From contig NZ_CP044549.1 in NCBI RefSeq assembly GCF_009859475.1, forward strand, positions 1,736,001 through 1,800,000: a stretch of 64,000 nt of DNA, in the 5' to 3' direction. This document shows, one piece after another, positions 42,878 through 53,949 of this stretch. This DNA is from Hydrogenophaga sp. BPS33. GTDB lineage: Bacteria > Pseudomonadota > Gammaproteobacteria > Burkholderiales > Burkholderiaceae_C. Under the pieces are notes generated by a model that was not told the DNA's origin, did not search any database, and saw only the letters and a program-made list of their open reading frames with translations. The position numbers were made by a program, and so were the translations under genes. How positions within the stretch are numbered: position 1 is the stretch's first letter; every line of letters starts with the position of its first letter.

Positions 42878-45727
42878 TTACCCCGTATTTCTCAGACCAG
42901 CGGCGATGCCGTTGATGGAGATGTGGATGCCTCGGCGCACGCGTTCGTCGCGGTCGGCCTTGTTCTCGCCCGCCCGGTAGCGACGGACCAGCTCGACTTG
43001 CAGATGATGCAAGGGGTCGATATACGGGAAGCGGTGGCGCATGGAGCGCTGCAGCGCGGCGTTGTTTACCAGCCGCTGTTTTTCGCCGGTGATGAGCGCA
43101 AGCGCTGCGGCCGTGCGCTGCCATTCGGCCTCAATGGCCTTGAACACCTGGCCGCGCAAGCGCTTGTCGGGCACCAGCTCGGCATAACGCGAGGCCAGTG
43201 CCAGATCGCTCTTGGCCAGCACCATGTCCATGTTGGACAGCAGGGTGCTGAAGAACGGCCACTGCTTGACCATCTTCTGCAGGAGGGCCTTTTGCGCAGC
43301 AACACCCTTGGGACCGTCGCGGTGCAGGAAGGTGTGGACCGCCGAGCCAAAGCCGTACCAACCCGGCAGCGTGAGCCGGCACTGGCCCCAGCTGAAGCCC
43401 CAGGGAATGGCACGCAGGTCTTCGATTTTTTGCGAAGCTTTGCGCGAGGCCGGGCGCGAGCCGATGTTGAGTTCGGCGATTTCGCGGATGGGCGTGGCGG
43501 CGAAGAAGTACTCGGTGAAGCGGGGGGTGTCGTAGACCAGCGCGCGGTAGGCCGCCATGCTCTCGCGTGAGAGCTCGTCCGCCGCCGCGAGGAAGCTCTT
43601 CGGCGCGTTGCGCGTGGGTTGCAGCAGCGTGGCCTCGAGCGTGGCGGCGACCAGGGTTTCCAGGTTGCGCCGACCGATCTCGGGGTTGGCGTACTTCGAG
43701 CCGATCACCTCGCCCTGTTCGGTCAGGCGGATCTGGCCACGCACGGTGCCCGGGGGTTGCGCCAGGATGGCCTGGTAGCTCGGACCGCCGCCGCGGCCCA
43801 CCGTGCCGCCGCGGCCGTGGAACATGCGCATCTGGATCGGGCTTTCCATGCCCTGGTTCAGGCTGTCGAACAGCTCCACCAGGGCGGTCTCCGCGCGGTA
43901 CAGCTCCCAGTTGCTGGTGAAGATGCCGCCGTCCTTGTTGCTGTCGGAGTAGCCGAGCATGATGTCCTGCTCGCAGTAGCCGTCGGCCGCGCCCCGCTGC
44001 ACCATGGCCCGCAGGCCGGGCAGGGCGTAGTAGTCGCGCATGATGGGCGCGGCATTGCGCAGGTCTTCGATGGTCTCGAACAGCGGCACCACGATCAGGT
44101 CGCACACCGCGCCATCGTCCAGTGTGCCGTGCACCAGGCCGGCTTCCTTTTGCAGCAGCAGCACTTCGAGCAGGTCGCTTACCGTTTCGGTGTGGCTGAT
44201 GATGGCGTGGCGGATGGCCTGGGCGCCAAAGCGTTGGCGCCCCAGGCGAGCGGTCTCGAAGATGGCCAGCTCGCCCTGCGTGTGAGGGGAGTAGGCGACG
44301 CCGGGTACGCGCAGGGGCCGCGCGTCGTTCAACTGCCGCAGCAGCACGGCCTGCTTGCCGGCCTCGTCGAGTTGGCTGTACCGCGGCTCGATGCGTGCCT
44401 CGGCCAGCAGCTCGGCCACCACCTCTTCGTGCTTGTCCGAGCTTTGCCGCAGATCGACCGTGGCCAGGTGAAAGCCGAACACCTGAACCGCGCGCATCAG
44501 CGGCAGCAGGCGCGCGCGCGCCAGGGCTTCGCCATGGTGGGCCTTGAGGGAGGACTCGATGGTGCGCAAGTCGTTGAGCAATTCGCTGGCGCTGAGGTAG
44601 GGGTCTTGCGGTGCCACAGCGTGGCGCGCCGCTTCGCCGCCGGTGAGGTGTTTGAGCGTGGCCGCGAGGCGGGCGTACATGCCGGTGAGGGCGCGGCGGT
44701 AGGGCTCGTCCTGCCGGTGCGCGTTGGTGTCGGGCGAACGTTCGGCCAGGGCCTGCATCTCGGGGCTGACGCTGTTGAGCATGGCCGAGACCGACAACTC
44801 CGCGCCCAGGTGGTGCAATTGCGTGAGGTGGTGGCGCAGCACCATCTCGGCCTGGCTGTGCAGCGCGAGTTCGAGGGTCTGCGCCGTCACGTTGGGGTTG
44901 CCGTCGCGGTCACCGCCGATCCATTGGCCCATGCGCAGGAAGGGCGCGATCGCCGCGCCGTCGCCGCTGTGGCCCAGTCCATCCTCGAGTTCGCGGTAGA
45001 GGCGCGGAATCTGCGTGAGGAAGGTCGCTTCGTAGTAGCTCAGCGCGTTCTCGATTTCATCGGCCACGGTGAGTTTGGTAAAGCGCAGCAGGCGCGTCTG
45101 CCAGAGCTGCGTGACGCGGGCGCGGATCTGGGCCTCGATGTCGGCGCGCTCGCGCGGCAGGCGTTGTGGATCGTCGCGTTCTCCCAGCAGGCGCGCGATC
45201 GCGCGCTCGGCATCCAGAATGCTTTTGCGCTGCACTTCGGTGGGGTGCGCGGTGAGCACCGGCGAGATGTGGCTGCGCGCCAGCGTGCGCACCACCTCGG
45301 CGGGCGCCACACCGGCCTCGCGCAGGTGCTGCAGCGTGCGCGCCAGGCTACCGTCCTGCAGGTTGCCCGCGCGCTCGTGCACGGCGCGGCGGCGGATGTG
45401 GTGGCGGTCTTCGGCCAGATTGGCCAGGTGGCTGAAATAGGTGAAGGCGCGGATCACGCTCACCGCCTGGTCGCCGCTCAGGCCCTTGAGCAGCTTCTTC
45501 AAGGCCTTGTCGGCGGACTCGTCGGCATGGCGGCGAAAGGCCACCGAGAGCCGGCGGATCTGTTCGATCAATTCAAACGCGGCCTGGCCCTCTTGCTCAC
45601 GGATCACGTCGCCCAGAATGCGGCCGAGCAGCCGGATGTCGTCGATGAGGGGCTGGTCTTTGTCGGCCCGCTCGGCGGGTCGGGTTTTGCTCGAAGTGGT
45701 GGCGGAGCGGGCGGACGTTCGCGGCAT
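42878..45727 (-). CDS. ppc: Phosphoenolpyruvate carboxylase
   Basis: A 949-residue enzyme carboxylating PEP to oxaloacetate, replenishing the TCA cycle. Signature motifs are intact: [12 protein letters not shown] (catalytic His), [10 protein letters not shown] (catalytic Lys), [15 protein letters not shown] (glycine loop) and the C-terminal end IAAGLRNTG. The ATG at 45727 is chosen since [12 protein letters not shown] precedes the first conserved helix at a normal distance; upstream frame runs into the divergent hemC promoter. Divergent from the heme operon, as in many Burkholderiales. Confidence 0.96.
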   Translation of the reverse strand: MPRTSARSATTSSKTRPAERADKDQPLIDDIRLLGRILGDVIREQEGQAAFELIEQIRRLSVAFRRHADESADKALKKLLKGLSGDQAVSVIRAFTYFSHLANLAEDRHHIRRRAVHERAGNLQDGSLARTLQHLREAGVAPAEVVRTLARSHISPVLTAHPTEVQRKSILDAERAIARLLGERDDPQRLPRERADIEAQIRARVTQLWQTRLLRFTKLTVADEIENALSYYEATFLTQIPRLYRELEDGLGHSGDGAAIAPFLRMGQWIGGDRDGNPNVTAQTLELALHSQAEMVLRHHLTQLHHLGAELSVSAMLNSVSPEMQALAERSPDTNAHRQDEPYRRALTGMYARLAATLKHLTGGEAARHAVAPQDPYLSASELLNDLRTIESSLKAHHGEALARARLLPLMRAVQVFGFHLATVDLRQSSDKHEEVVAELLAEARIEPRYSQLDEAGKQAVLLRQLNDARPLRVPGVAYSPHTQGELAIFETARLGRQRFGAQAIRHAIISHTETVSDLLEVLLLQKEAGLVHGTLDDGAVCDLIVVPLFETIEDLRNAAPIMRDYYALPGLRAMVQRGAADGYCEQDIMLGYSDSNKDGGIFTSNWELYRAETALVELFDSLNQGMESPIQMRMFHGRGGTVGRGGGPSYQAILAQPPGTVRGQIRLTEQGEVIGSKYANPEIGRRNLETLVAATLEATLLQPTRNAPKSFLAAADELSRESMAAYRALVYDTPRFTEYFFAATPIREIAELNIGSRPASRKASQKIEDLRAIPWGFSWGQCRLTLPGWYGFGSAVHTFLHRDGPKGVAAQKALLQKMVKQWPFFSTLLSNMDMVLAKSDLALASRYAELVPDKRLRGQVFKAIEAEWQRTAAALALITGEKQRLVNNAALQRSMRHRFPYIDPLHHLQVELVRRYRAGENKADRDERVRRGIHISINGIAAGLRNTG

Positions 45728-45870
45728 GTGGGATGTGGTGTGAAGAGGGAGTTCGGGGCGCGGGCAAACGGGCCATGCTAGCATCCCGATCCCCTCTCCA
45801 GTTACCAGCCGGGTACCAAAAAAAGCGTGTGCTTTCAGGCTTGGCGGACCGCTCCTCACCCCGATCTCGA

Positions 45871-46833
45871 ATGTCCCCTTCTCCCCTCGCCCTGAACATC
45901 ACCATCGCCACGCGCGAGAGCCGCTTGGCGCTGTGGCAGGCCAACCATGTCAAGGCCTTGCTCGAAGGCCGGGGGCACCGTGTCACGCTGCTGGGCATGA
46001 CGACGCTGGGCGATCAGATCCTGGACCGCAGTCTCTCCAAGGTGGGTGGCAAGGGGCTGTTCGTCAAAGAGTTGGAACTGGCGCTGGAAGACGGTCGCGC
46101 CGACATCGCCGTGCATTCGCTCAAGGACGTGCCGATGGACCTGCCTGCGGGCTTTGCCCTGGCGTGCGTGATGGAGCGCGAAGACCCGCGCGATGCCTGG
46201 GTGTCGCCGCACTGCACCGGTCTGGCCGACCTGCCGCCCAACGCCGTCGTGGGCACCTCCAGCCTGCGCCGCCAGGTGCTGCTGCGCGCCGCCCTGCAAG
46301 CATTGCACCGCGACGACGTGCGCATCGAACCCTTGCGCGGCAACCTCGACACCCGATTGCGCAAGCTCGACGAAGGCCAGTACCACGCCATCGTGCTGGC
46401 CGCCGCGGGCCTCAAGCGCCTGGGCCTGGAGCCGCGCATCCGCCACATCTTCGAAGCGGCGGAATCGCTGCCGGCCGCGGGGCAGGGCGCGTTGGGCATC
46501 GAGGTCCGTGCCGACCGCACCGATCTGCTGGAGGCCCTCGCGCCACTGGCGCACCAGCCCACCTGGCTGCGCGTGGCGGCCGAGCGCACGGTGTCGCGCG
46601 CCATGGGGGGCAGTTGCTCGATGCCCTTGGCCGCGTTCGCCGATTGGACGCCGGATGGCGACCTCACGCTCGACACCGCCTGGGGCGACACGGATGGGGT
46701 GCACGCCCTGGTGCGTGCCAACGGCCGGGCCGCGGTTCGCACATTGGCCGAGGCCGAAGCCCTCGGCCAGCGCGTGAGCGCAGCGCTGCGCGCCGCAGGT
46801 GCGGTGCCGCATGCACCACTGGCGGAGGGCTGA
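45871..46833 (+). CDS. hemC: Hydroxymethylbilane synthase
   Basis: A 320-residue porphobilinogen deaminase making hydroxymethylbilane in tetrapyrrole synthesis. The start [15 protein letters not shown] is classical, and the cysteine that carries the dipyrromethane cofactor is C249 in GGSCSMPLA. First gene of hemC-hemD-hemX-hemY. The ATG at 45871 is used because the conserved fold begins ~10 residues later. Confidence 0.96.
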   Translation: MSPSPLALNITIATRESRLALWQANHVKALLEGRGHRVTLLGMTTLGDQILDRSLSKVGGKGLFVKELELALEDGRADIAVHSLKDVPMDLPAGFALACVMEREDPRDAWVSPHCTGLADLPPNAVVGTSSLRRQVLLRAALQALHRDDVRIEPLRGNLDTRLRKLDEGQYHAIVLAAAGLKRLGLEPRIRHIFEAAESLPAAGQGALGIEVRADRTDLLEALAPLAHQPTWLRVAAERTVSRAMGGSCSMPLAAFADWTPDGDLTLDTAWGDTDGVHALVRANGRAAVRTLAEAEALGQRVSAALRAAGAVPHAPLAEG

Positions 46834-46864
46834 GCTGGTGGGGCTTGGCACGCTACAGGCCAGC

Positions 46865-47713
46865 ATGACCCCTCTGACGCAACTCGTGGTCACGCGGCCC
46901 GAACCCGAGGCGCAGGCGTGGGTACAGGCCTTGCGCGCCGAGGGATGGCCGGCCTGTGCGCGACCTCTCATCGAGATCGCCGCGCCGCAGTCGGCCGAGG
47001 ACCTGGCCACGCTGCAGCACTGGCGCCGCCATTGGATGCAAGCCGACGCCATGCTGTTCGTCAGCTCGGCGGCAGTACAGCACTTCTTCGCGCATGGCGT
47101 GGCACCCGCATTGGCCTCCACCCGCACACGGTTCTGGGCGCCTGGTCCTGGCACGGCGCGTCGCCTGGCGCAGGCCCTGGCGCTGTTGGACATGCCCGAG
47201 AGCCGGATCGACGCGCCCGCCGCCCATGCGGCGCAATACGATTCCGAACACCTGTGGCCCCTGGTGTCGTCCCAGGTGGTGCCGGGCAGCCTGGTGCTGA
47301 TCGTGCGCGGCACGTCTTCGCACGGCGCACCACCCGACGCCATCACCCATGACCCTGCCCCGGTGGCGGGTCGCGGCCGCCAGTGGCTCATCGAACAATG
47401 CGTCGCTGCGGGCGCGACCGTGAGAGGCTGCGTGGCCTATGCACGCGGCGCTCCGCCGTTCTCGGCCGAGGACCAAGCCTGGATACAGGCTGCCACGGGC
47501 GAAGGCCATGTGTGGTTGTTCAGCAGTTCGGAAGCCCTGCACGCCTTGGAGGCGCTGCGTCCACCCCTGGAATGGTCGAAGGCGGGTGCGCTCGCCACGC
47601 ATCCCCGCATCGCCGCTGCGGCACAGCGGGTGGGGTTTGGCCGCGTGGTGCAAACCCGTCCCACCGTGGCCGACGTGGTGCGCGCTCTAGAATCGGGTTG
47701 GACCCGACCATGA
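46865..47713 (+). CDS. hemD: Uroporphyrinogen-III synthase
   Basis: A 282-residue HemD, which closes and inverts ring D of hydroxymethylbilane. Sequence conservation in this family is weak, but VVTRPEPEAQAWVQALRAEGW at the start, LFVSSAAVQHFF and WLFSSSEALHAL are characteristic. It lies 31 bases after hemC and overlaps hemX by 4 bases (ATGA). Confidence 0.93.
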   Translation: MTPLTQLVVTRPEPEAQAWVQALRAEGWPACARPLIEIAAPQSAEDLATLQHWRRHWMQADAMLFVSSAAVQHFFAHGVAPALASTRTRFWAPGPGTARRLAQALALLDMPESRIDAPAAHAAQYDSEHLWPLVSSQVVPGSLVLIVRGTSSHGAPPDAITHDPAPVAGRGRQWLIEQCVAAGATVRGCVAYARGAPPFSAEDQAWIQAATGEGHVWLFSSSEALHALEALRPPLEWSKAGALATHPRIAAAAQRVGFGRVVQTRPTVADVVRALESGWTRP

Positions 47714-48885
47714 GCACCGACACCTCCGATCTCACTCCCCCTGCCGTGCCGGCAGCAGCGCCCGCCACACCGCCCGCGCCGCCCGTGCGCCGTGCGGGCA
47801 TGGGCTTTACCTGGTTGGCGCTGCTCATCGCGGCGATCGCGCTGCTGATCACCGGCCTGCTGTGGCAGCGGCTCAGCTTCACACAGCAGGAGTTGGCGCG
47901 CCGCAGCCAGGACACCATGGCACAGACGGTGGAAGCGCGCACGCTGGCGGCGCAGGCCGAAGCCCTCACGCAGGAGTTGCAGGCGCGCCTCGCGGTGGCC
48001 GAGCTGCGCCTGTCCGAAGTCAGCCTGCAGCGCAGCCAGCTCGAAGAGCTCATGCTCTCGCTCTCGCGGTCGCGCGACGACAACCTGGTGCAGGACCTGG
48101 AATCCGCCTTGCGGCTGGCGCAGCAGCAGGCGCAGCTTACCGGCAGCGCGCAGCCGCTGGTGTCTGCCTTGCAGGCGGCCGACCGGCGCATCGCGCGCGC
48201 CGCGCAGCCGCGCCTGAACCCGGTCCAGCGGGCCATCGGGCGCGACATCCAACGCATCCAGGGCCTGGCGTTGACCGACATTCCCGCGCTGGTGCTGCAA
48301 CTCGATGAATTGGCCCGCCAGGTCGACGATTGGCCCTTGCTCAACCAGGTGGGTCAGCCGGTGCCTGCAGCCTCCGCCAAGGCAGCGGCGGCCAAGGCAC
48401 GCAAGGGTGTCGTGGCCGCGAAACCTGTGCCCGAAGCGGATTCCGTCGAACCGGCGTCCGAAGGCCCAACGCCCATGGGCGGTTGGGACCAGAGTTGGAA
48501 CAACGTGGCGAACTGGTGGTCGTCGGCGTGGGAGCGCATCTGGAGCGACCTCACGCGCAGTGGCCGCGAACTGGTGCGCGTGAGCCGCATCGACCGGCCC
48601 GAAGCGATCCTGATCGCGCCCGATCAGGCCCTGTTCATGCGCGAGAACCTCAAACTCAAACTGCTCAACGCGCGCCTGGGCCTGCTGGCGCGCCACATGC
48701 AGGCCAGCCAGGCCGATCTGCTGGCCGTGGAGACCGCCCTGGCCCGCTACTTCGACACCGGCGCACCGCGGGTCACGGCCGCCCAGGCCGCGGTGGCGCG
48801 CCTGCGCAAAGACCTTGTCGACAGCGATCTGCCCAGGCCGGAGGAGACCCTCACGGCACTGGCCGCAGCCGCTGGAGGGCGCTGA
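47710..48885 (+). CDS. hemX: HemX-like membrane protein
   Basis: A 391-residue inner-membrane protein of the HemX family, often annotated as uroporphyrinogen-III C-methyltransferase although it lacks the SAM-binding fold. A Pro/Ala-rich N-terminus, one transmembrane helix (~37-58, GFTWLALLIAAIALLITGLLW) and a long periplasmic coiled coil are visible. It probably supports the heme pathway at the membrane. Coupled to hemD by a 4-base overlap and to hemY by one base (TGATG). Confidence 0.92.
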   Translation: MSTDTSDLTPPAVPAAAPATPPAPPVRRAGMGFTWLALLIAAIALLITGLLWQRLSFTQQELARRSQDTMAQTVEARTLAAQAEALTQELQARLAVAELRLSEVSLQRSQLEELMLSLSRSRDDNLVQDLESALRLAQQQAQLTGSAQPLVSALQAADRRIARAAQPRLNPVQRAIGRDIQRIQGLALTDIPALVLQLDELARQVDDWPLLNQVGQPVPAASAKAAAAKARKGVVAAKPVPEADSVEPASEGPTPMGGWDQSWNNVANWWSSAWERIWSDLTRSGRELVRVSRIDRPEAILIAPDQALFMRENLKLKLLNARLGLLARHMQASQADLLAVETALARYFDTGAPRVTAAQAAVARLRKDLVDSDLPRPEETLTALAAAAGGR

Positions 48886-50180
48886 TGTCCGCCCGATTTG
48901 GTGGCGCCATGCGCAGCGTGTTCTGGTTGCTCGCGTTGGCCGCGCTGGCCGTGGCGCTGGCCTTGCTAGTGGGGCACAACGAGTCCACGCTCACTTTGTT
49001 CTGGCCACCTTACCGGTTCGACGTTTCCTTCAATTTCGTGGTCTTCTGCCTGATCGTGGGCTTCGTGGTCCTGCACGCCGCGTTGCGCGCGCTGTCGCTC
49101 CTGCGCGACCTGCCCGCGCAAGCCCAGCGCTGGCGCAACCTGCAGATCGAACGCTCGGTGGTGGCCATGGTCATGGACGCGTTGTCGCTCCAATTGGCGG
49201 GCCGCTTCGTGCGCGCGCAGGCGTCGGCCCAGCAGGCCCTGGACCAGCTCAAGAGCGTGCCCTCGGGCCAATGGCCACGGCGCGACCAGCTCCAGCTGCT
49301 GGCCCATCTGCTGCTCGCCGAAAGCGCCCAGTCTCTGCAGAACCGCGAGCGGCGCGACGAGAACCTGCAGGCCGCCTTGAATCCCAGGCTCTCGAAATAC
49401 GCTCCAGAAGCCCATGAAGGCGCTTTGCTGCGCGCGGTGCGCTGGTCGGTGGAAGACCGGGACGCGGACGCCGCGCGCGCGCGCCTGGCCGATTTGCCGC
49501 AGGGCGCGAGCCGGCGCATCCAGGCGCTGCGCTTGAAGTTGCGCATTGCCCGGATGGGGGGCGCCACGACCGAGGCCTTGGAAACCGCGCGTCTGTTGGC
49601 CAAGCACCGGGCCTTTTCGCCCGAAGCCTCGCGCAGCATCGTGCGCGGCCTCGCGCTCGATGCCTTGCGCGAAGCGCACGACCTGGCGCAGTTGGTGGGG
49701 GTCTGGAACGGCCTGGACGAGGCCGAACGCGCCATGCCCGATCTGTCGCTGGCCGCCGCACGCCGAGCCAACCAGTTGGCCGTGAACGAGTCCGAGCACG
49801 CACAAGCACACGCGCATGTGCGAGCCTGGCTGGAACCCCTGTGGGACGGGCTCACCCAGCTGGAGCCGGCGCAGCAGCGTTGGTTGGTGCTGGCGGCGGA
49901 GCCGGGTCTGGTCGAGATCGATGCCGCGGGACTCGCACGCCTGGAGCATCTGCAGCGCCAGGCACCGCAGAACGGATTTCTGCAATACCTCACCGGACAG
50001 GCCTGCATGCAGCGCCAGCTGTGGGGCAAGGCCTCGCAGATGTTGACCATGGCCAGCCACAGCCTGTCCGATCCCGCGCTGTTGCGCCGCACCTGGCGCG
50101 GGCTGGCGCTGCTGGCCGAGGAGCGCGAAGACCCGGCAGCGGCGCAGGCGGCCTGGAAGCGCGCCGCGCTGCTGGACTGA
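48885..50180 (+). CDS. hemY: HemY-type membrane protein with TPR-like repeats
   Basis: A 431-residue protein with the HemY N-terminal domain: two transmembrane helices (FWLLALAALAVALALLVGH and VVFCLIVGFVVLHAAL) and alpha-helical TPR-like repeats to the end. It is the proteobacterial HemY of heme operons, not the Bacillus protoporphyrinogen oxidase of the same name. Last gene before a bidirectional terminator. Confidence 0.93.
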   Translation: MSARFGGAMRSVFWLLALAALAVALALLVGHNESTLTLFWPPYRFDVSFNFVVFCLIVGFVVLHAALRALSLLRDLPAQAQRWRNLQIERSVVAMVMDALSLQLAGRFVRAQASAQQALDQLKSVPSGQWPRRDQLQLLAHLLLAESAQSLQNRERRDENLQAALNPRLSKYAPEAHEGALLRAVRWSVEDRDADAARARLADLPQGASRRIQALRLKLRIARMGGATTEALETARLLAKHRAFSPEASRSIVRGLALDALREAHDLAQLVGVWNGLDEAERAMPDLSLAAARRANQLAVNESEHAQAHAHVRAWLEPLWDGLTQLEPAQQRWLVLAAEPGLVEIDAAGLARLEHLQRQAPQNGFLQYLTGQACMQRQLWGKASQMLTMASHSLSDPALLRRTWRGLALLAEEREDPAAAQAAWKRAALLD

Positions 50181-50236
50181 ACGCGTTAGCGCAATAGCGC
50201 GAACGCACCTCATCGCGGCATCGCATTGCATTGCCG

Positions 50237-50277
50237 AAAAAAAACCGGTCGGGCTCTCAGGCCCGGCCGGTTTTTTT
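50237..50277. terminator. Bidirectional intrinsic terminator between hemY and rne
   Basis: An A-run, a GC-rich near-perfect stem (ACCGGTCGGGC ... GCCCGGCCGGT) with a CTCTCAG-type loop, and a T7 run. It would end both the plus-strand heme operon and minus-strand rne transcripts. Confidence 0.92.
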
Positions 50278-50345
50278 GAGGGTTGCCGATCGGCGCCGCT
50301 GGCGGCGCAACGATCACCGGCCCAGCGGACCGGTGCAGGTGTGCA

Positions 50346-53300
50346 TCAGGCGTTCTCGAACGGCAGCTTGATGTCGCGCAGATCCTTGCGCGTTTCCACC
50401 AGCACCAGCGGACCTTCGTCCAGCATCACCGCCGGCTTGGGTTCGCGCGGCACATGGATCGGCTTGGGTTCGGCGGCGATGGCGGCTTGCGCCTGGGCCA
50501 CCTTCTCGGCATTGGAGTTCACCCACTCGAGACCGCTGGACTGGGCGATCTGGTTCATCTCCTCGATCGACAAGGCATACGCTGGCACTTTGGGCAGGCC
50601 ACGAACGGGGACTGGGGCCGCGACCGGTGCCGCGACCGGTGCCGCCACTGGGGCCGGCGCGCGCGGCGCGGTCGGTGCGGGTGCGGGTGCGGGAGCCGGG
50701 GTTGGCTCGGCCATTGCTGCTGGCGCTGCGGGCTCGCTGGCTACGCTGGCCGGTGCTTCGTTCACCAGGGGTGACGTGGGCACGCTGAAGTAGCTGCGCA
50801 CAGGGGCCTCGTAGGCGGTCGTGTCGGCAGCGGGCTCGACCACTGCTGCGGCGGGCGCATCGGCCTGCGGCGCGCCAGCGCTTTCTTCGCTCTCGGCCAC
50901 ATCTTCGCGTGGGCCGCGCTCGCGGCGGTCGCGGCCATAGCGATCGCGGCTGCGGCGCTCGCGGTTGCCGCGCGGTGCGCCGTTTTCCGTGGCCTCACCC
51001 TCGCGCGGTGCATCGGTGGCGACACCGGCGTTGCCGTCGTTGTCGTTGTCCTGCGCTGCGGCTGGTACAGCGGCGACTTCGCCTTCTTCCGGGCGGCGGC
51101 GGTTCTCGCCCCGCTCGCCACGGGGGCGGCGTTCGCGCTCACGGCGCGGCTGGCCTTCCGCGGCCTCGGGCGCGTGCTCGCCCTGAGCCGTTGCGGCCAA
51201 GGGCAGGGCGTTGGCGACGTTGTCCGTGGCGGCGGCTTCGCGGCGGCCGCCGTCGCGGCGGTTGTCGTTGCGCTGGCGGCCTTCACCGCGTGGCTCGTTG
51301 CGGTTCTCGCTTCGCTCGCCGCGCTCACCGCGTGCTTCGCTGCGGTTGTCACCACGGCCTTCACCGCCCCGGCGGCCTTCACCGCGTTGTTCGTTGCGGC
51401 CTTCCACCCGGCCACCGTCGGCGCGGGCCTCGCCACCACGGCCACCGTTGCGGCCGGCGCCTTCACGGCCTTCTCGCGAACCACGGCCGTCGCGGTCACG
51501 GCTACCGCGGTTGCGGCTGCCTTCGCGTCGGCCACCTTCGGTGCGTTCCTCGCGCGCAGGCTTGCTCGGTGCGGGTGCTTCTGTCGCGGCGGACTTGACC
51601 GGCGCGGGTTCCGCACTGAACAGGCTCTTGAGCCAGCCGAAGAAGCCTTTCTCGGCAGGGGCTGGCGCGGGGGCCACGGGCGCGCGCTGGGCCGCCGGCA
51701 CGGCTGCGGGTGCGGCCGCAGGCGTTTCCGGTCGCGGCGCGGCCACGGGTGCGGGGCCATCGGGCAGCACGCCCTTGATCACGGGTTCCTGCTTGTTGGT
51801 GCGCTCCTGGCTGCGGCGCGTGAAGCTGGCCACATCCTCTTCCTCCTCGGCCAGCTTGTAGCTGGCTTCGAGGTTGTCCAGGCGCGGGTCGTCGTGCTTC
51901 AGCCGCTCCAGCTTGTAGTTGGGTGTATCGAGCGACTTGTTGGGCACCAGCATCACATTGACGCGCTGCTTGAGTTCGATCTTGGTGATCTCGGTGCGCT
52001 TCTCATTGAGCAGGAAACTGGCCACTTCGACCGGCACCTGCACCAGAACGGCGGCCGTGCTGTCCTTGAGCGACTCTTCCTGGATCACGCGCAGGATCTG
52101 CAGCGCCGAGCTTTCGGTGTCGCGGATGTGGCCCGAGCCACCGCAACGCGGGCAAGGAATGGAGGCGCCTTCGTTGAGCGCGGGCTTGAGCCGCTGGCGG
52201 CTCATTTCGAGCAGGCCGAACTTGCTGATGGAGCCGAACTGCACACGCGCGCGGTCCTGGCGCAGCGCGTCGCGCAGGCGGTTTTCGACCTCGCGGCGGT
52301 TCTTCGACTCTTCCATGTCGATGAAGTCGATCACCACCAGGCCGCCCAGGTCGCGCAGGCGCGCCTGGCGTGCCACTTCGTCGGCAGCTTCGAGGTTGGT
52401 GCGGGTCGCGGTTTCCTCGATGTCACCGCCCTTGATGGCGCGCGCCGAGTTCACGTCCACCGCCACCAGCGCTTCGGTCTGGTCGATCACGATGGCGCCG
52501 CCGCTGGGCAACTGCACGATGCGGCTGTAGGCGGTCTCGATCTGGTGCTCGATCTGGAAGCGCGAGAACAGCGGCGCGTCGTCGCGGTAGCGCTTCACGC
52601 GGTGCCCGTGCTCGGGCATCACGTGGCTCATGAACTGGTGCGCCTGTTCGAAGATGTCGTCGGTGTCGATCAGGATCTCGCCGATGTCGCTGTTGAAATA
52701 GTCGCGGATCGCGCGGATGACCAGGCTCGATTCCTGGTAGATCAGGTACGCGCCCTTGCCGCCCTTGGCCGCGCCGTCGATGGCGTTCCACAGCTTGAGC
52801 AGGTAGTTCAGGTCCCACTGCAGCTCGGGCGCATCGCGGCCGATGCCGGCGGTGCGGGCGATGATGCTCATGCCATTGGGGTACTCCAGCTGGTCTAGCG
52901 CCTGCTTGAGTTCCTGGCGGTCTTCGCCTTCGATACGCCGGCTCACGCCGCCGCCGCGCGGGTTGTTGGGCATCAGCACCACGTAGCGGCCGGCCAGGCT
53001 CACGAAGGTGGTGAGGGCCGCACCCTTGTTGCCGCGTTCTTCCTTTTCAACCTGGACCAGCAGTTCCTGGCCTTCCTTGATCACGTCGTTGATGCGCGCC
53101 TGGTTCACCGGCACGCCCGCGGCGAAATACTGGCGCGAGATTTCCTTGAAAGGCAGGAAGCCGTGGCGGTCTTCGCCGTAGTCGACGAAGCAAGCCTCCA
53201 GGGACGGTTCGACGCGGGTGACGACCGCCTTGTAGATATTGCCTTTGCGCTGTTCGCGCCCTTCGATTTCGATTTCGTAGTCGAGCAGCTTTTGCCCATC

Positions 53301-53357
53301 GACGATGGCCAGGCGGCGCTCTTCGGCCTGCGTGGCATTGATCAGCATGCGTTTCAT
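50346..53357 (-). CDS. rne: Ribonuclease E
   Basis: A 1003-residue endoribonuclease of mRNA decay and rRNA/tRNA processing. Start [22 protein letters not shown]1 domain ~35-120, RNase H/DNase I-like catalytic core to ~400 ([19 protein letters not shown]), the zinc link CPRC (C402, C405), then a small domain to ~515. The C-terminal ~490 residues are disordered: Arg/Gly/Glu-rich RNA-binding blocks and an Ala/Pro-rich region, ending with conserved short motifs, the degradosome scaffold. ATG 53357 has GGAAA upstream. It is divergent from rluC over an unusually long spacer. Confidence 0.96.
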   Translation of the reverse strand: MKRMLINATQAEERRLAIVDGQKLLDYEIEIEGREQRKGNIYKAVVTRVEPSLEACFVDYGEDRHGFLPFKEISRQYFAAGVPVNQARINDVIKEGQELLVQVEKEERGNKGAALTTFVSLAGRYVVLMPNNPRGGGVSRRIEGEDRQELKQALDQLEYPNGMSIIARTAGIGRDAPELQWDLNYLLKLWNAIDGAAKGGKGAYLIYQESSLVIRAIRDYFNSDIGEILIDTDDIFEQAHQFMSHVMPEHGHRVKRYRDDAPLFSRFQIEHQIETAYSRIVQLPSGGAIVIDQTEALVAVDVNSARAIKGGDIEETATRTNLEAADEVARQARLRDLGGLVVIDFIDMEESKNRREVENRLRDALRQDRARVQFGSISKFGLLEMSRQRLKPALNEGASIPCPRCGGSGHIRDTESSALQILRVIQEESLKDSTAAVLVQVPVEVASFLLNEKRTEITKIELKQRVNVMLVPNKSLDTPNYKLERLKHDDPRLDNLEASYKLAEEEEDVASFTRRSQERTNKQEPVIKGVLPDGPAPVAAPRPETPAAAPAAVPAAQRAPVAPAPAPAEKGFFGWLKSLFSAEPAPVKSAATEAPAPSKPAREERTEGGRREGSRNRGSRDRDGRGSREGREGAGRNGGRGGEARADGGRVEGRNEQRGEGRRGGEGRGDNRSEARGERGERSENRNEPRGEGRQRNDNRRDGGRREAAATDNVANALPLAATAQGEHAPEAAEGQPRRERERRPRGERGENRRRPEEGEVAAVPAAAQDNDNDGNAGVATDAPREGEATENGAPRGNRERRSRDRYGRDRRERGPREDVAESEESAGAPQADAPAAAVVEPAADTTAYEAPVRSYFSVPTSPLVNEAPASVASEPAAPAAMAEPTPAPAPAPAPTAPRAPAPVAAPVAAPVAAPVPVRGLPKVPAYALSIEEMNQIAQSSGLEWVNSNAEKVAQAQAAIAAEPKPIHVPREPKPAVMLDEGPLVLVETRKDLRDIKLPFENA

Positions 53358-53949
53358 GATGCATTTCCTTCGTTCAAACACAAGGGCGTCCGGGCCAAAG
53401 GCACAGACGCCGACCTGCCGTGAACCAGCGGAAAGCGCGAACGAGGGGAGGAATTGCCGGAGAGCCGATGACCCGCGGTGCGGGAAAAGCGTTCAACACA
53501 GAAGCGGGCACCGAAGTGCCGCGTCGAACCGCCAAGTCAGGGCGTAGGCGCGTGGAGTTGGGTGATCAGGATGGGCCAGACGGCTGTCGTCGACATGGAT
53601 CTGGGGTGTCTCACTCTGGTGTCACTTTGTCCTCGTCCAGCCGGTCTGGTGGGCTAGACGATTGGGGTATTCCGTATTCGGGTTCGCGGGCTTTTAGCGG
53701 ATTCGCCTGCAGTGTCAACCGGTCTGTCGCCATGCCCGAATTCAAAATGGAAACCTTCGGGACGTCGGCGCCGGACCCAGGACCTGCGGGTTGGCAACCT
53801 ACCCGCTGTGGACGCCTTGCCGTGCAAGCTGCGGTCCCTGCCTTGGGTGACTGCCTTAAACTCAAGGCAAATCAATCACTTACGGCACACCACGGGTGTG
53901 GCGCATTATAGTCAGCTCCCCGCCACCCGTGGCGGTGCCATTCGCAGCC
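53358..53949. promoter_or_regulatory. 592-base divergent rne-rluC intergenic region
   Basis: No gene is seen. It should hold the long rne leader (RNase E autoregulation through its 5' UTR is known in E. coli; here it is inference) and the rluC promoter. A perfect palindrome CACACC-ACG-GGTGTG lies at 53886-53900, followed by TATAGT at 53907-53912, a candidate -10 for rluC. The overlapping divergent rne/rluC arrangement is typical of proteobacteria. Confidence 0.5.

Noticed and set aside
43619..45781. A 720-residue plus-strand open frame opposite ppc
   Set aside because: PEP carboxylase on the other strand has every catalytic motif; this frame is its shadow.
51174..52898. A 574-residue plus-strand open frame opposite rne
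   Set aside because: It is low-complexity and lies opposite the intact RNase E catalytic core and its disordered tail.
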